62,098 nucleotides of DNA, taken from Nitrospira sp. GTDB taxonomy: Bacteria; Nitrospirota; Nitrospiria; Nitrospirales; Nitrospiraceae. The stretch is taken from NCBI GenBank assembly GCA_013140455.1, contig JABFSU010000046.1:1-62098 (forward strand). The letters run 5' to 3'. The notes beneath the pieces were generated by a model, which saw only the letters and a list, made by a program, of their open reading frames with translations, was not told the DNA's origin and made no database searches. Position 1 is the first letter of the stretch; each line of letters begins with the position of its first letter. Positions 51,761 through 61,964 of the stretch are shown here, one piece after another. Position numbers and translations under genes: made by a program.

Positions 51761-52168
51761 ATGCAATCGTTGGATATCTACAATCCCGGTATGCCGGATC
51801 TGCAGTTTGTGCTGTTCGTGTCGGCGCTCTGCACGTCCGATCTGCCGACGTTGAATATTCCTCAGCCTGTCAGAGACGAGCTCTTCGAGCGCTGTTGGGC
51901 GCTGGTTCATACCGGCCCGCCGCCGGTCTCAAAGCGCGAGCGCGTGCTCGATCTTCGCCACGGAAACGAACTGACCCTGGATGCCTGTATGGAGGCGATC
52001 CAATCGATCCTGGGCGATGCCGGAATCACCACGATTACGTGGGACCATCCGCCGAGCCCTCCCACAAGGTCCAGTACCCCGGAGGCCCAGCCGCTGATCG
52101 ACCGTCTCCAGCAACTGTACCCTGACGCGCCTGATATTGTCGATCCGGATGGCGGGCATGCAAGTTAG
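51761..52168 (+). CDS. Hypothetical protein
   Basis: A 135-residue protein of unknown family. It begins MQSLDIYNPGMPDLQFVLFVSAL and contains a central LDLRHGNELTLDACMEAIQSIL segment that looks helical, then a proline-rich linker PPSPPTRSSTPE and an acidic tail. No ribosome site is present before the ATG, matching the promoter position. Its end overlaps the rfbC start by 11 bases, suggesting coupling. Confidence 0.65.
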   Translation: MQSLDIYNPGMPDLQFVLFVSALCTSDLPTLNIPQPVRDELFERCWALVHTGPPPVSKRERVLDLRHGNELTLDACMEAIQSILGDAGITTITWDHPPSPPTRSSTPEAQPLIDRLQQLYPDAPDIVDPDGGHAS

Positions 52169-52718
52169 TGCGGCGCCGCTGGAAGGCCTGCTGGTGATCG
52201 AAACGAAGCTCTGGCGCGATGTGCGCGGAGCCTTTGTGGAGACCTATCATCAGGAGCGCTATCGAGACGCAGGCATCAGCGCCACCTTTGTCCAGGACAA
52301 TTTCTCCTGGTCTCAGGCCAATGTGTTGCGGGGTTTGCACTACCAGCTCAGTCGTCCCCAGGGGAAGCTGGTGATGGTGGTGGAGGGGCGGGTGTTTGAT
52401 GTGGCGGTCGATATTCGGAAGGGATCGCCGACGTTTGGACAATGGCATGGCGTTGAACTGTCGGCCGAGAACGGCCGTCAGCTCTATATCCCTCCAGGCT
52501 ATGCGCATGGGTTTTGTGTGTTAAGTGAGCGGGCCGGATTCATGTATCGGTGCACGGACTACTATCACCCTTCGGATGAGTGGGGCATTCGATGGAATGA
52601 TCCGCAGCTGGCCATCGACTGGCCGTCCGTGAATCCTCTGGTCTCCCAGAAAGATCAAGCCTACAAGACGCTGGTCGAGATGCAGGCCGAGCTTCCGCAG
52701 TGGACGGCTCGGCGATAA
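52158..52718 (+). CDS. rfbC: dTDP-4-dehydrorhamnose 3,5-epimerase
   Basis: A 186-residue RmlC-type cupin: LEGLLVIETKLWRDVRGAFVETY at the start, ANVLRGLHYQ with the catalytic His, GKLVMVVEGRVFDVAVDIR, and YIPPGYAHGFCVLSE. The enzyme makes dTDP-4-keto-L-rhamnose for surface polysaccharides. ATGs at 52149 and 52158 are both possible; the second fits the family N-terminus. rmlA, rmlB and rmlD are not in the window, so it is a stand-alone copy. Confidence 0.93.
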   Translation: MQVSAAPLEGLLVIETKLWRDVRGAFVETYHQERYRDAGISATFVQDNFSWSQANVLRGLHYQLSRPQGKLVMVVEGRVFDVAVDIRKGSPTFGQWHGVELSAENGRQLYIPPGYAHGFCVLSERAGFMYRCTDYYHPSDEWGIRWNDPQLAIDWPSVNPLVSQKDQAYKTLVEMQAELPQWTARR

Positions 52719-52731
52719 GTCAGGTCAACCA

Positions 52732-52761
52732 TTGAACCCCACGCGCGAGCTATGTTATACG
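52732..52761 (+). promoter_or_regulatory. Possible promoter of the rubrerythrin gene
   Basis: TTGAAC (52732-52737) and TATACG (52756-52761) are 18 bases apart, each four of six. The match is only moderate. No Fur or PerR-type box is evident nearby. Confidence 0.35.
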
Positions 52762-52829
52762 CCGTACCGTCAATGCAGCGGGTGATCATTACGAACCATC
52801 GTGATTCGTCGTCATAGAAGGAGGACTCC

Positions 52830-53258
52830 ATGGGGAAAAGCTTGAAGGGAACCAAGAGCCACGATAATTTGAAGGGCGCATTTGCCGGCGAATCGCAGGC
52901 CAATCGTCGCTATCTCTATTTTGCGCGCCGCGCCGATATCGAAGGCTATCCGGATGTGGGCGGACTGTTCCGCGATACGTCTGAGGCCGAGACCGGTCAT
53001 GCCTTCGGCCATCTCGATTTTTTGAAGGAAGTCGGAGATCCGGCCACCGGGGTGCCGATCGGCAATACCGAAGCCAACCTCAAGTCGGCGATCGAAGGGG
53101 AAACGTACGAATATACCCAGATGTATCCCGGTATGGCCAAGACCGCGCGGGATGAAGGATTCGCCGAACTGGCCGAGTGGTTCGAGACGCTGGCCAAGGC
53201 TGAGCGTTCGCATGCGAACCGGTTCCAGAAGGGCCTCGACAGCTTGAAGCCGGTTTAA
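52830..53258 (+). CDS. Rubrerythrin-family diiron protein (no rubredoxin domain)
   Basis: A 142-residue four-helix ferritin-like protein. Ligands are visible as GESQANRRY (Glu21), EAETGHA (Glu54, His57), EGETYEY and [10 protein letters not shown]. It lacks the C-terminal rubredoxin iron domain of classical rubrerythrin, so it needs an external reductant. Rubrerythrins reduce peroxide under low oxygen. GGAGG lies before the ATG. A hairpin terminator at 53282-53315 separates it partly from the Fe-S gene, but the four-gene group below recurs with it in other genomes. Confidence 0.92.
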   Translation: MGKSLKGTKSHDNLKGAFAGESQANRRYLYFARRADIEGYPDVGGLFRDTSEAETGHAFGHLDFLKEVGDPATGVPIGNTEANLKSAIEGETYEYTQMYPGMAKTARDEGFAELAEWFETLAKAERSHANRFQKGLDSLKPV

Positions 53259-53281
53259 TCGGGCAATAGGCAATTAGAAGG

Positions 53282-53315
53282 AAGGGTGGGTCGGGCTCAG
53301 GCCTGATCCACCCTT
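53282..53315 (+). terminator. Terminator after rubrerythrin
   Basis: AAGGGTGGGTC (53282-53292) pairs with GATCCACCCTT (53305-53315) through one G-T pair. CGTCTTTT follows. Confidence 0.7.
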
Positions 53316-53365
53316 CGTCTTTTCCGCCTTGTGTTCCGTCCGATTAACAGGAGACAATACCAGCC

Positions 53366-54640
53366 GTGAAAGGCTTAAGTCTGATTCAGCCGGTCGATCC
53401 CGCTCAGCTTGCGAAAGATACGTTGCGCATCTATGAGATTTGCGACGGGTGTCGTCGCTGTTTCAATCTGTGCCCGTCATTTAACACCCTCCTCGACGGG
53501 ATCGATCGGCACGACGGCCATGTTGAGAAGGTGATGTCGGCCGAGCACCAGCAGCTGGTGGACGAGTGCTACTACTGCAAGCTCTGTTACAACCACTGTC
53601 CCTACACGCCGCCGCATCAGTACGCATTGGATTTCCCCAAGCTCATGGTCTTGTGGAAGCAACGGTATGCCGCCGAGCGGGGTGTGCGCTGGCGGGATTG
53701 GTTGCTGATCCAGACTGATTTCCTCGGGCGGTTCTCGACAATTTCAGCCCGGCTTTCGAATTGGGCGTTGGGACTGGGTGGCGTGCGCCGTGTGATGGAG
53801 CGGGTTATAGGAGTCCATCGTGACCGGAAGATCATGCATTTCTCAACCGAGACGTTTTCTCGATGGTTTCAGCGGCGTCCGATACCGGCTCCGTCGAAAG
53901 CGCCCCAGAAGAAAGTGGCGTTGTTTGCCAGTTGTCTGGTGAACTACCAGGCGTCCGATGTCGGGAAGGCGACCGTGCAGGTCTTAGAAAAGAACGGTGT
54001 GCGGGTCGTGGTGCCGGAGCAGCAATGCTGCGGGATGCCGTCGTTCGATATCGGGGATACCGTCGCCATGCAGAAAGCTGCCCAGGCAAATCTCCGTTCA
54101 CTGTTGCCCTGGGTCGAACAGGGGTACGATGTCGTGGTGCCTGTGCCCAGTTGCAGCCTGATGCTCAAGCGCGAGTATCCTGAATTGCTCGGCGGTGAAG
54201 AACCCAAGCGAGTCAGCGAGCGGACGTTCGATGTCTGCGAGTACCTCATGAAGCTCAAGCGGGAAGGCAGGCTCGCCACTGATTTTGTGAACAAGCCCGG
54301 CCGGGTGGCCTATCAGATTCCTTGCCATCTCCGCGATCAGAATATCGGATTCAAATCAAAAGAGTTGATGGAATGTGCCGGGGCGCAGGTGGAGGTGATT
54401 GAGAAATGCTCCGGCCACGACGGATCCTGGTCGGCCAAAACGGAATTTTTCCCGTTGTCGATGACCATTGCGAGAAAAGCCGTGCGGGCCATTGAGCAGG
54501 CGCCGGCCGATCTCGTGGCGTCCGACTGCCCGTTAGCTGGGCTCCAGCTGGATCAAGCCGGAGTGACGTCGCATGTGGGAGGAAAAGCGACGAAGCACCC
54601 GATTCAGATCGTCCGCGATGCGTATGGACTGTCGTCATGA
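53366..54640 (+). CDS. Fe-S heterodisulfide-reductase/GlpC-like protein (CCG domains)
   Basis: A 424-residue protein with two [4Fe-4S] motifs, CDGCRRCFNLCP (Cys26, 29, 32, 36) and CYYCKLCYNHCP (Cys68, 71, 74, 78). Two CCG-type cysteine-rich domains follow: FASCLVNYQASDVG ... EQQCCGMPSFDIG ... PVPSCSLMLKREYP, and IPCHLRDQNIG ... KCSGHDGSW. This is the GlpC/HdrD arrangement that carries electrons to a quinone or disulfide. The start is GTG at 53366. It is encoded between rubrerythrin and DUF3501, a gene trio seen in many bacteria, so it may feed electrons to rubrerythrin. Confidence 0.9.
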   Translation: MKGLSLIQPVDPAQLAKDTLRIYEICDGCRRCFNLCPSFNTLLDGIDRHDGHVEKVMSAEHQQLVDECYYCKLCYNHCPYTPPHQYALDFPKLMVLWKQRYAAERGVRWRDWLLIQTDFLGRFSTISARLSNWALGLGGVRRVMERVIGVHRDRKIMHFSTETFSRWFQRRPIPAPSKAPQKKVALFASCLVNYQASDVGKATVQVLEKNGVRVVVPEQQCCGMPSFDIGDTVAMQKAAQANLRSLLPWVEQGYDVVVPVPSCSLMLKREYPELLGGEEPKRVSERTFDVCEYLMKLKREGRLATDFVNKPGRVAYQIPCHLRDQNIGFKSKELMECAGAQVEVIEKCSGHDGSWSAKTEFFPLSMTIARKAVRAIEQAPADLVASDCPLAGLQLDQAGVTSHVGGKATKHPIQIVRDAYGLSS

Positions 54641-55221
54641 ATGCGCTGTTTCCCAGCGACATCATTCCCTATGCCGACTATGAGCGGCAACGTGAAGGGT
54701 TTCGTGCCCGCATCATTGCGTTGAAGCAGCGCCGGCGGATCTCAGTCGGCCCGCTGGTCACCCTGGTGTTTGAAAATCGGGAGACGCTCCTGTTTCAGAT
54801 TCAGGAGATGGTCCGTGTCGAGCAGATTTTTGACCAGGCCAAGGTGCAAGAAGAGCTTGATGTGTACAATGCTTTGCTTCCGGCAACGGGTGAGTTGAGC
54901 GCCACCTTGTTGATCGAAATCACCGACGACGCCAGAATGAAAGAATGGCTCGATGCGTTCATGGGGCTGGATCATGGACAGAAGGTGGCCATCACTGTCG
55001 GGGGTGAGCGCCTCTACGCCGAATTCGAAGGCGGCCATAGTCACGAGACGAAAATCAGCGCCGTGCATTTTGTCCGGTTCCAGGTGCCGCCTGCGACGAA
55101 GGACTTGCTGGCCGATCTGCGCGTGCCGGTGACGCTATCCGTGCACCATGGCGTGTATCAGGCGGATGCGCCGGTTCCCGGCAGCATGCGTGAAGAATGG
55201 CTGAGGGATCTGGAGGGATGA
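54637..55221 (+). CDS. DUF3501-family protein
   Basis: A 194-residue protein starting FPSDIIPYADYERQREGFRA, then RRRISVGPLVTLVFENRETLLFQIQEM, wording I associate with DUF3501. It has no cofactor motif. The ATG overlaps the previous stop (ATGA). DUF3501 genes are usually found next to rubrerythrin and this Fe-S protein. Biochemical function is unknown; a partner in peroxide or redox sensing is plausible from context only. Confidence 0.85.
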   Translation: MNALFPSDIIPYADYERQREGFRARIIALKQRRRISVGPLVTLVFENRETLLFQIQEMVRVEQIFDQAKVQEELDVYNALLPATGELSATLLIEITDDARMKEWLDAFMGLDHGQKVAITVGGERLYAEFEGGHSHETKISAVHFVRFQVPPATKDLLADLRVPVTLSVHHGVYQADAPVPGSMREEWLRDLEG

Positions 55222-55973
55222 TGCCATCAGTTCTGCTGACCAAACGAATCGAGTTTGCCGCGGCGCATCGCTATATCAAGCCCGAGTGGGATGAGGCGAA
55301 GAATCGTGCCGTCTTCGGCCCCTGCTATAACGCACCCGCGCACGGACACAATTACATGCTGGAAGTTACGGTGTCGGGTGAGGTGGATGCCAAGACCGGT
55401 ATGGTCATCAACTTGTTCGACCTCAAACAGGTGCTGCTCGCGGTGATCGAAGAATTCGATCACATGAATTTCAATCTCGACCTGCCCTATTTTCGTGACA
55501 GGATTCCGACATCGGAAAACATTGCGCGCGTCCTCTGGACCAAACTGGCCGCTCAATCGGGTATCGGCACGTTGGACACGATCCGTCTCTACGAAGACGA
55601 GGATCTCTACGCGGAAATCACGGCGGCCGGCGGGCTCGATGTGGCCGGCGTCATTCGGCGGTACTCCTTCACGGCGCTGCTCGACGGCCGTCAGGGACAT
55701 GCGTGGGACTGTTTCGTGACGGTGCACGGTTCCATCGATCCGGTTACCGGCATGGTGACGGACATCGGGGCGCTGGATCGCCTGGTTCAGGAGCGGGTGG
55801 TGCGGGTACTCGACCGGCAGGATCTCCGCGAGGTCCTCAAGGCGCCTCCTGTCAGCGGGGCGCACCTGGCTGAGTACATCTGGAACACACTCGTGTCCCG
55901 TCTCTCATCCGGGGCATTGAAGAATATCCGTGTCGTGCAGTCGCGTGATCTTGCCTTCGACTACAACGGGTAG
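55218..55973 (+). CDS. Two-domain 6-pyruvoyl/6-carboxytetrahydropterin synthase (QueD-like)
   Basis: A 251-residue protein containing two PTPS-like domains. The first has the complete set: zinc ligands His17, His42 and His44 (AAAHRY and HGHNY), catalytic Cys36, and the MVINLFDLKQ strand. The second, from about residue 145, repeats the pattern (RYSFTALLDG, GHAWDCFVTVHGSIDPVTGMV) but keeps only one histidine, so it is probably not catalytic. QueD makes carboxytetrahydropterin for queuosine or related deazapurines. It begins at the end of the DUF3501 gene (ATGATG). Confidence 0.82.
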   Translation: MMPSVLLTKRIEFAAAHRYIKPEWDEAKNRAVFGPCYNAPAHGHNYMLEVTVSGEVDAKTGMVINLFDLKQVLLAVIEEFDHMNFNLDLPYFRDRIPTSENIARVLWTKLAAQSGIGTLDTIRLYEDEDLYAEITAAGGLDVAGVIRRYSFTALLDGRQGHAWDCFVTVHGSIDPVTGMVTDIGALDRLVQERVVRVLDRQDLREVLKAPPVSGAHLAEYIWNTLVSRLSSGALKNIRVVQSRDLAFDYNG

Positions 55974-56459
55974 ATGCGTATGAGATTCCAGTCGCTGCGG
56001 ATCATTCTGCTTGCCGGCTCTTTCGGGTGGAGTCTGTCCGCATGGGCCGGGCAGGATGAAGAGGCTGTTCATCGTACGATCACGCAGGCAGTCGCCGGTA
56101 CTGCCGCCTTTTCAGAAACGCGGGACAAGCAGGCGGTGCTGACGTTGTATACGGATGATTATGTGGGGAGCCAGGATGGCCAGACAGAAACCAAAGCGGC
56201 GATCGACCAATGGTTGAGTGACTATGAGTCGGAGCTGAAGCAGGGCAATCGATTGCGGTTCATCGGGGCGGTGTCGAATCTCAAGACAGGCCTTGACGGG
56301 GCGACGGCCTGGGCGATCTACGACTATGTCTTCCAAGCCATCAGGGATGGCGAGATCGAGGGGCAAGATTCCGGCATCTGCACCAGTCTCCTGCGAAAGG
56401 AGCAATCAGTCTGGCGTATTTTTCATGATCATTGTTCGAAGTCGAAGGCCACGAAGTAG
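55974..56459 (+). CDS. Exported NTF2/SnoaL-like protein
   Basis: A 161-residue protein with signal peptide FQSLRIILLAGSFGWSLSAWAG. The mature part matches the SnoaL/DUF4440 fold: FSETRDKQAVLTLYTDDYVG, TKAAIDQWLSDYESEL, and a final SLLRKEQSVWRIFHDH strand. NTF2-like domains bind small ligands or act as cyclases; a specific function is not visible. It begins directly after the QueD-like stop, so it is probably in the same operon. Confidence 0.75.
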   Translation: MRMRFQSLRIILLAGSFGWSLSAWAGQDEEAVHRTITQAVAGTAAFSETRDKQAVLTLYTDDYVGSQDGQTETKAAIDQWLSDYESELKQGNRLRFIGAVSNLKTGLDGATAWAIYDYVFQAIRDGEIEGQDSGICTSLLRKEQSVWRIFHDHCSKSKATK

Positions 56460-56520
56460 CGGCTTCAAGGGTTCGTGGCTGCCAAGCAGAAGATCGTAGA
56501 GTCGTGGGCGCTCTATCTGA

Positions 56521-58032
56521 TCACTTGTTTGATTTCAGGAGCTCCTGCACCTTCTCGAGCAGCGTGCTGGGCAGAAAGGGTTTCTGGAGGAAGGGAGTAT
56601 TCTCATGAATCCCGTTGGCCTCCAGCGTCTCTCCTGCGTAGCCTGACATATAGAGGATTCGAGCCGCCGGTTGCATCACCTTCATTCCTTCTACCAGCAC
56701 CGTACTCTTCATGCGGGGCATGATCACGTCCGTCACCAGTAGGTGGCAGAGGCCTTTGTGCAGTTGGAGTTGCTGCAGGGCTTGAATGCCGTCGCTGGCG
56801 ACAAGCACCTGATATCCCTGGTCTTGAAGAACCGTGGCCATCAGTGTGCGAATGCTGTCATCGTCTTCGACGAGGAGAATGGTTTCTCGTGCGGCCACTG
56901 GTGCCATGGCTGTTTGGACGACGGGTAGCGCCGCTCCCGGTTGTCCGATGCGAGGGAGGTACACGGTAAATCGGGTGCCTTGCCCTGGCTGGCTGATGAC
57001 ATCGATGTAGCCCTGGCTTTGTTTGAGGATTCCATAGACTGTCGCCAACCCCAGGCCGGTCCCTTTATCCGGTCCCTTGGTTGTGAAAAATGGTTCGAAA
57101 ATATGCGACAGCGTCTCGGGGTCCATTCCGCATCCGGCGTCTTGGACGAGAATCTTGACGAAGGAACCCGTCATGGCTCCCGGGTGCAGCCGGACGAATT
57201 GTTCGTCGAGGTCAATGCGGTCGGTCTCGATATTGAGTAATCCCCCGTCCGGCATAGCATCGCGGGCATTCACGACCAGATTCATAAGGATTTGTTGGAA
57301 CTGGACCGGATCCATCATGGCGTGCCCGGCTTCAGGATGGAGCACCACGACCATCTGGACATGCTCACCGATCATCCGCTGCAACAGATCTTCCATGTCT
57401 CTGACGGAGGCATTGATGTCCAATTCCTTGGGTTCGAACACCTGGCGCCGGCTGAACGTCAAGAGCTTCTTGGTGAGGGCGGCGGCGCGCAAGCCGGCCT
57501 GGCTGATCAACTCGATTTCTCGTTTCGCCGGGTGCGTGGCTAATTGCTGCAGCAGCCGGTGGGCATGGCCGATGACTACCATCATCAGATTATTGAAGTC
57601 GTGGGCGATGCCGCCGGCGAGTCGCCCGACGGCCTCCATTTTTTGCGACTGCTGGAGCGCCTGTGCGGTGCGTTTGTATTCGGTGATATCGGTGATCGTT
57701 TCAACGATGTGGGTTCGGCCGTCGACGGTTGAAGCTTTGGCCCAGTGTACGAGGAGAAATTGGTTTCCAGGCAGGGGGACTTCGCTGGAGACGACGGTGT
57801 CGCTCGCCATCGCTTCGGACATCCGACAAAAGTCGCAGGGAGACGGGTATCCGGCAATCTTGTCGTAGCAGGTCTGTCCGGTAATATCGCCGAATTTCTT
57901 GAGCCCGGTCTGGTTCTGGAATTGGATCTTGTGTGTGGACGGATCGATGACCGTCACGATGACGGGCTGCGAATTGAGGAGTACCTGCGCATCATAGTGC
58001 GGATACTCTGAGGCGTGGGATGGAGAAGCCAT
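56521..58032 (-). CDS. Hybrid histidine kinase (PAS-HisKA-HATPase-REC)
   Basis: A 503-residue protein with a PAS domain (about 15-115) that carries [15 protein letters not shown], a cysteine-rich loop possible for metal or redox sensing. The H-box is [11 protein letters not shown] with His144, the ATP-binding domain follows ([37 protein letters not shown]), and a C-terminal receiver ([22 protein letters not shown]). No transmembrane segment is visible, so it senses a cytosolic signal. No partner regulator is adjacent. Confidence 0.9.
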   Translation of the reverse strand: MASPSHASEYPHYDAQVLLNSQPVIVTVIDPSTHKIQFQNQTGLKKFGDITGQTCYDKIAGYPSPCDFCRMSEAMASDTVVSSEVPLPGNQFLLVHWAKASTVDGRTHIVETITDITEYKRTAQALQQSQKMEAVGRLAGGIAHDFNNLMMVVIGHAHRLLQQLATHPAKREIELISQAGLRAAALTKKLLTFSRRQVFEPKELDINASVRDMEDLLQRMIGEHVQMVVVLHPEAGHAMMDPVQFQQILMNLVVNARDAMPDGGLLNIETDRIDLDEQFVRLHPGAMTGSFVKILVQDAGCGMDPETLSHIFEPFFTTKGPDKGTGLGLATVYGILKQSQGYIDVISQPGQGTRFTVYLPRIGQPGAALPVVQTAMAPVAARETILLVEDDDSIRTLMATVLQDQGYQVLVASDGIQALQQLQLHKGLCHLLVTDVIMPRMKSTVLVEGMKVMQPAARILYMSGYAGETLEANGIHENTPFLQKPFLPSTLLEKVQELLKSNK

Positions 58033-58170
58033 CGACCGGTCTCCAAAAGTGCATAAGGCTGTTCTGATCGCTTACGCGACAGGACCCTCTCGACAGTACA
58101 CCATGGAGTAGGTGAGTCAAGAATATCGTCGGTTCTGTCTGACGGTGAGGACGACTCGAATTCCTGGGGA

Positions 58171-58503
58171 CTACTTCACGAGGTGGTCTGAAATCAGCGC
58201 CGCGAGTTCAGCCGGCTCTACCACGCCTTCGCGGGTCAGGAGGAGCTTGCCGTTCGCGAAGAAGTGCGTCGTGGGGTAGGTTTCAAATGTGTGGGTCTTT
58301 TTGATCTCTCGACAGCGGCCGGGGACATGCATCTTGGCCTTGCCGACCTTGATGCCGGGAAACTTTGCGGCGGTTTCTTCGAGAATGGGGTCGTAGGTTT
58401 TGCAGGGTTCACACGTGGCGAGTCCATAGGCGACGACGGCACCGGGACTGTCGGTGAACTCTTTGTAGTTCTCATCTCGGACGTCTTCGACGGTTCCTGC
58501 CAT
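58171..58503 (-). CDS. Thioredoxin-fold protein
   Basis: A 110-residue protein with a CEPC active site in GLATCEPCKTYDP, the cis-proline region ETYPTTHFF and the start AGTVEDVRDENYKEF. CxxC sequence CEPC differs from the CGPC of housekeeping thioredoxin. GGGAG precedes the ATG at 58503; a TTG further up is an unlikely start. It lies 65 bases after the peroxiredoxin, probably as its reductant. Confidence 0.88.
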   Translation of the reverse strand: MAGTVEDVRDENYKEFTDSPGAVVAYGLATCEPCKTYDPILEETAAKFPGIKVGKAKMHVPGRCREIKKTHTFETYPTTHFFANGKLLLTREGVVEPAELAALISDHLVK

Positions 58504-58522
58504 GAGCGTGTCTCCCAATGTG

Positions 58523-58555
58523 AAAGGGGAGGGTTCTCTCGAACGCCTCCCCCTT
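58523..58555 (-). terminator. Weak hairpin between peroxiredoxin and thioredoxin genes
   Basis: AAAGGGGAGG and CCTCCCCCTT (58523-58532 and 58546-58555, + strand) form a 10-bp stem with one G-T pair. It lacks a T run, so it may only tune expression between the two genes. Confidence 0.4.
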
Positions 58556-58568
58556 CTCAGTCTGATGC

Positions 58569-59039
58569 TTAACCGAGTTTCGCCAGTGCTTCGAGGATGT
58601 CTTTATCCTCGCGGGCAACCTTGATTTCCTGCACTTTTGCGTAGGCCACCTTGCCGTTCTTGTCAACAATGACGGTGGCGCGCTTGGAGCAGTTCAACGG
58701 CTCAAAGTAGAGGCCGTAGGCTTTTGCCGTTGTCCGATGCACGTCGGACAACAACCGGTGCTTGAGATCCATGGAATCCGCCCAAGCCTTGTGCGAGAAG
58801 AAGCTGTCGCAGCTGATGCCGAAGAGTTCGGCATTGGCGTTCTGGAACTTGGGGAAGTCATCGGTCAAGCACTTGTTCTCTCCTTGGCAAACCGGGCTCC
58901 AATCGAGCGGGTAGAAGGCGAGCACGACGTTTTTCTTGCCGCGATAATCGCTCAGCTTTACATCCTTCTGGTCCTGGTCCTTCAGATTAAAATCCGGGGC
59001 GGTATCGCCGACCTTAATTTCTGCGGCTACATCACTCAT
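58569..59039 (-). CDS. Peroxiredoxin (AhpC/TSA family)
   Basis: A 156-residue protein with [14 protein letters not shown] and the peroxidatic cysteine in [15 protein letters not shown], followed by [12 protein letters not shown]. It resembles BCP/AhpE-type enzymes. The PVCQGENKC segment has a second cysteine five residues after the peroxidatic one, which could serve as a resolving cysteine. Role: reduces hydrogen or organic peroxides. AGGAGG precedes the ATG. It is upstream of the thioredoxin gene on the same strand. Confidence 0.92.
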   Translation of the reverse strand: MSDVAAEIKVGDTAPDFNLKDQDQKDVKLSDYRGKKNVVLAFYPLDWSPVCQGENKCLTDDFPKFQNANAELFGISCDSFFSHKAWADSMDLKHRLLSDVHRTTAKAYGLYFEPLNCSKRATVIVDKNGKVAYAKVQEIKVAREDKDILEALAKLG

Positions 59040-59219
59040 TGCTATGCCTCCTTATGAGAATATCGCTACCTGTGGGCGTATTTGAGGTCTCAGATTGAGA
59101 GAACCCCCCTATGGAAACCTTGAACTTTGTACCTTGTGGTTTGAAAGGTTGTCAACGGGCCTGAAGGCCTACAGCCATAGGCCGATGGGCTGCAACATGC
59201 TGAATTTCAAGAGCTTTGC

Positions 59220-59969
59220 CTATCCCTGGAGCTCGCGGAACCCGATCATTCGGCCGGTAGGGGCTGCGGTGCGGTAATTGACGATTCGAATCGTCCGCCC
59301 CAGCAGCGGGAGGCGGAAGGCCGTGCCGACTTTGGGGGATTGCGCGATGCGGAGCAACTCTGTGGCGGACTCGGTCAGTAAGTCTTTGGCAGCGCTTTCC
59401 GGGAGTCCTTTGCCGTAAAACGTTTCGATCTCGTCGAGGCCGAACTTGGTCAGCCCCATCGTATGACACCAGATATAATCCGGTTTGGTTTGGTTGTCGT
59501 GCACGATGGTGACATGGTCGTCGGCCAGAAAGCTAGCCATGGTCCGATTCTGCCAGTCCGAGGGGTTCACGTACGCTTGCGTGGTAACGTCATAGGCCGT
59601 GCCCTGAGTCAGCAGCGTGAGGCCGCGCGCGAGGCGGGCTGCGAATAAGACCAAGTCGGGCATGTCTCGGTTGGGCATGAGTGTGGGGGCGATGGCTCCC
59701 ATCTGATCGTGTTCCCAGGCCAGGTTCTTCATGATATCGCCGGTGTGTGTTGCCGGCAGCGGCATCACCACGTGGGCGGACCAGGGGCCATGGCTGGCTT
59801 GCCAGGACTCCGGTGCTCCAGCCTCCGGTTGAATCGTGAGCGGGCCGCCGTATTCGCGATCGTACCAGATCGCGATTTCATCGAGTCCTGGCGCGGTGCC
59901 TCGATAACCGATAAAGTAGAGCGGGGGGCGTTTGGCTGACGGCTTGGGGATTTTCTTCTTGATACGCAT
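59220..59969 (-). CDS. Conserved-looking protein of unknown function
   Basis: A 249-residue protein with a basic N-terminus (MRIKKKIPKPSAKRPPLYFIGY) and no motif I know. It is rich in tryptophan and histidine (ASHGPWSAHVVM, WEHDQMG, YIWCHTMGL). Three strand-helix units may form an alpha/beta fold. Translation from 59969 leaves 13 bases after typA, so the two are likely co-transcribed. An upstream in-frame extension overlaps typA and is judged unlikely. Confidence 0.7.
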   Translation of the reverse strand: MRIKKKIPKPSAKRPPLYFIGYRGTAPGLDEIAIWYDREYGGPLTIQPEAGAPESWQASHGPWSAHVVMPLPATHTGDIMKNLAWEHDQMGAIAPTLMPNRDMPDLVLFAARLARGLTLLTQGTAYDVTTQAYVNPSDWQNRTMASFLADDHVTIVHDNQTKPDYIWCHTMGLTKFGLDEIETFYGKGLPESAAKDLLTESATELLRIAQSPKVGTAFRLPLLGRTIRIVNYRTAAPTGRMIGFRELQG

Positions 59970-59982
59970 CGTCAACGACCCG

Positions 59983-61842
<1,860 letters not shown>

Positions 61843-61862
61843 GGTGTTGTGATCTCGTGGTC

Positions 61863-61890
61863 AAAAAAAGACGCCTCGACAGTGAGGCGC
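61863..61890 (-). terminator. Terminator between the partial glycosyltransferase gene and typA
   Basis: On the minus strand, CGCCTC and GAGGCG form a 6-bp stem with a 6-base loop, followed by TC and seven T. It ends transcription from the gene to the right, 20 bases before typA. Confidence 0.85.
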
Positions 61891-61964
61891 AATCGCGCAG
61901 TATAGCCGAAGTCTCGTCTCCTGCACAAGCCACGATTGCCGGGTGGGTGGTTTTTCCTTCCCGG

